A stretch of 64,000 nucleotides of DNA from Sphingomonas_R arantia (GTDB lineage Bacteria; Pseudomonadota; Alphaproteobacteria; Sphingomonadales; Sphingomonadaceae), in assembly GCF_042682045.1 (NCBI RefSeq), contig NZ_JBHUGS010000002.1:1054001-1118000 (forward strand), written 5' to 3'. Under the pieces are notes generated by a model. It saw only the letters and a program-made list of their open reading frames with translations. It had not been told where the DNA came from and searched no databases. Below are positions 62,564 through 64,000 of the stretch, in pieces. Made by a program: the position numbers and the translations under genes. The stretch's first letter is position 1. Every line of letters begins with the position of its first letter.

Positions 62564-63364
62564 ATGGAATCATCGTTGAAAGCGACTATCGAACTGTTCG
62601 TCAAACGGCTGATGTCACGTTCTGCTTTGACGGATAAGGAGGTTTCGGCATTGCTGGAGCTTCGCGGTTCTCCCAAGGTCTATCGATCGCATAGCGATCT
62701 GGTCAGGCGCGGTGATTTGCTCGAGCACTCCTGCCTGGTGGTCGACGGGCTCGTCGGCCGTTTCGGTCAGAATGGTGAGGGCGAGCGACAGATCTCCGGC
62801 CTGTACATCGCCGGCGACATGGCGGATCTGCCGTCTGTCGTCAGCCCGGCAGCAGGCTGGGGGATCGGCTCTCTCAGCCAGACGACCATCCTGCGCATCC
62901 CGCATGTCCAGCTCCGGCACTTGGCCAGCCAGTATCCGGGAATTGCGGAGGCGTTCTGGCGCGATTGCGTCGCCGATGGTTCGATTTTCTCGGAATGGGT
63001 CGTGAATGTCGGGCGCCGCGACTCGCTCTCGCGCCTCGCCCATCTTTTCTGCGAAATGGCGGTCCGCTCCGAACGCGCCGGCCTGGGCGATCGAACATTC
63101 TTCCGGCTGCCCATCACCCAGATCGATCTTGCCGACGCGACCGGCCTCACGGGCGTCCACGTCAACCGCATCCTGAAAAAGCTGCGGGAGGCGTCGATCG
63201 CCAACTTCCGTTCCGGCGAAGTGACGATCCAGGATTGGGATCAACTCGTGTCGGTCGGCGATTTCGATCCGGCCTTCCTCCTGTTCGGCGGGCCATCCCC
63301 GCGGATCACCGAACCGACCGGATCATCGATGAAGAACGTTCCGCAGCCTGCACCGGCGGCCTGA
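62564..63364 (+). CDS. Crp/Fnr-family transcriptional regulator
   Basis: A 266-residue regulator. The N-terminal cyclic-nucleotide-fold domain has a sensor roll with VRRGDLLEHSCLVVDGLVG and YIAGDMADLPSVV, then a long dimer helix and an HTH (ITQIDLADATGLTGVHVNRI). The N-terminal Cys cluster of oxygen-sensing FNR is absent, and the recognition helix has VHVNR instead of ETVSR, so DNA specificity may differ from classical FNR. The C-terminus carries an extra 30-residue tail. Upstream is an FNR-type box; autoregulation or control by another FNR or FixK is possible. Confidence 0.88.
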   Translation: MESSLKATIELFVKRLMSRSALTDKEVSALLELRGSPKVYRSHSDLVRRGDLLEHSCLVVDGLVGRFGQNGEGERQISGLYIAGDMADLPSVVSPAAGWGIGSLSQTTILRIPHVQLRHLASQYPGIAEAFWRDCVADGSIFSEWVVNVGRRDSLSRLAHLFCEMAVRSERAGLGDRTFFRLPITQIDLADATGLTGVHVNRILKKLREASIANFRSGEVTIQDWDQLVSVGDFDPAFLLFGGPSPRITEPTGSSMKNVPQPAPAA

Positions 63365-63513
63365 TACGCGCGCTTGCCGAACGGATCGCGTATCCGATCG
63401 CGCAAGACCATGTTCCAGCGCGACTGTCGCCGTTTTCGGGCGTAATGATCCACGATGAGATCGATGACCGGGTCCGCAAAACTTCGGTCACCGCGTCCGT
63501 TCGGAGCAATTCC

Positions 63514-63756
63514 ATGCCACAATATTTCTTCCATACGCAAACGGCATCGCGCGAAACGGACGAAGACGGGCTGGATTTGACCGGCCCTGTTCAGGCCAGG
63601 CAGCAGGCTATTCAAACCTGCGGCCAGATGATGCGCGATGCACCGGAAAGCTTCTGGGGCTCCCGCCCATGGAACGTCACCGTCACGGACGCCGCCGGTG
63701 TGGTCCTGTGGGAAATCACGATGGACGGTATCTCGACCGCCGCGGCCCCGGACTGA
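63514..63756 (+). CDS. DUF6894 family protein
   Basis: An 80-residue protein starting MPQYFFHTQTASRETDEDGL, the hallmark of DUF6894, followed by AIQTCGQMMRDAPESFWGS and WNVTVTDAAGVVLWEI. CGGAG lies 8 bp before the start. Small proteins of this family are abundant in Rhizobiales and Sphingomonadales, often in several copies; their role is unknown. Nothing coding is visible in the 149 bp before it. Confidence 0.8.
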   Translation: MPQYFFHTQTASRETDEDGLDLTGPVQARQQAIQTCGQMMRDAPESFWGSRPWNVTVTDAAGVVLWEITMDGISTAAAPD

Positions 63757-63861
63757 TCCGCGCCAAAACGCGACGCCCTGCTGTCCCCACGTCGTCGTCG
63801 ATCTGGCGCTCAACCACGCTCTGGTTTCAGACGGCTGAACGATATCAACCGGCCCGCATCC

Positions 63862-64000
63862 CTATTCGGAAATGCGGGAGAACAGCGCACTGCGGTCCGC
63901 GAGTTGGTCCATCCGCGCCGCCGCGTCCGTCGTCGATCGACCGGAGGCCGGCGTCGGGCCGGGCCGCACGAACAGCGCCATGTCATGGACCGCCTCGCGC
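63862..64000 (-). CDS. C-terminal end of an unidentified gene
   Basis: An open minus-strand frame enters from the right edge and ends at TAG (63862-63864), leaving about 45 residues: MALFVRPGPTPASGRSTTDA, then MDQLADRSALFSRISE. No domain can be identified from this tail. Codon composition fits a real gene. Confidence 0.5.
   Translation of the reverse strand, partial: REAVHDMALFVRPGPTPASGRSTTDAAARMDQLADRSALFSRISE

Overview
The window is high-GC alphaproteobacterial DNA, most likely from a Sphingomonas-type bacterium (Sphingomonadaceae). The evidence is gene content: a serine palmitoyltransferase with its own acyl carrier protein and a ceramide reductase-like enzyme, a LOV-HTH photoreceptor very close to Erythrobacter EL222, a xanthorhodopsin-type proton pump with its retinal-forming Blh enzyme, and many small families typical of sphingomonads (DUF885, S10 peptidase, DUF6438, DUF6894). 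All assignments come from reading the sequence and from remembered family motifs; no database search was run.

Layout. 0-5 kb: CitMHS-type transporter (cut by the window edge), OprP-type porin and a PgtC-like binding protein, divergent from a TctD/TctE-like two-component pair; probably a citrate or organic-anion uptake regulon. 5-8.4 kb: HNH nuclease, then a light cluster (LOV-HTH regulator, xanthorhodopsin, Blh). 8.4-14.7 kb: a three-domain LplT-PlsC-acyl-ACP synthetase fusion with a divergent TetR regulator and clear operator palindromes, then an ABC exporter. 14.7-22 kb: a peptide/amino-acid catabolic block (FAD oxidoreductase, MetX-like hydrolase, GntR regulator, DUF885 and S10 peptidases). 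22-29.7 kb: psd, a ClC channel reduced to a pseudogene, an SLC13-type transporter, assorted small secreted proteins and oxidoreductases, and a decayed carboxylesterase beside tRNA-Ser(CGA).

30-37 kb: hspQ, a dicarboxylate symporter, rplU-rpmA with a strong terminator, obgE and proB. 37-49 kb: an envelope-lipid region. cerR-like, acp and spt form the sphingoid-base core; farther along lie a TAM41-like nucleotidyltransferase, a lipid kinase, lptF-lptG, a fatty-acid hydroxylase and a probable bacterial ceramide synthase (bCerS-like). Sphingomonads carry glycosphingolipids in place of LPS, so this grouping suggests that synthesis, head-group modification, hydroxylation and export of sphingolipids are encoded together.

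49.2-50.8 kb: a visibly less GC-rich stretch with four small genes, all on the minus strand, each separated by copies of a roughly 32-bp imperfect palindrome (seven copies, all in the same orientation, two of the boundaries double). It looks like a cassette array, although the repeats do not fit the canonical integron attC core; it is the most unexplained structure in the window. 50.8-58.3 kb: mutL divergent from the rod-shape operon mreBCD-mrdA-rodA. 58.3-64 kb: tRNA-Lys(CTT), a P2A-type ATPase overlapping an L,D-transpeptidase gene, a Crp/Fnr regulator preceded by an FNR-type box, a DUF6894 protein and the C-terminal end of a minus-strand gene. No CRISPR array, rRNA, transposase or integrase was seen.
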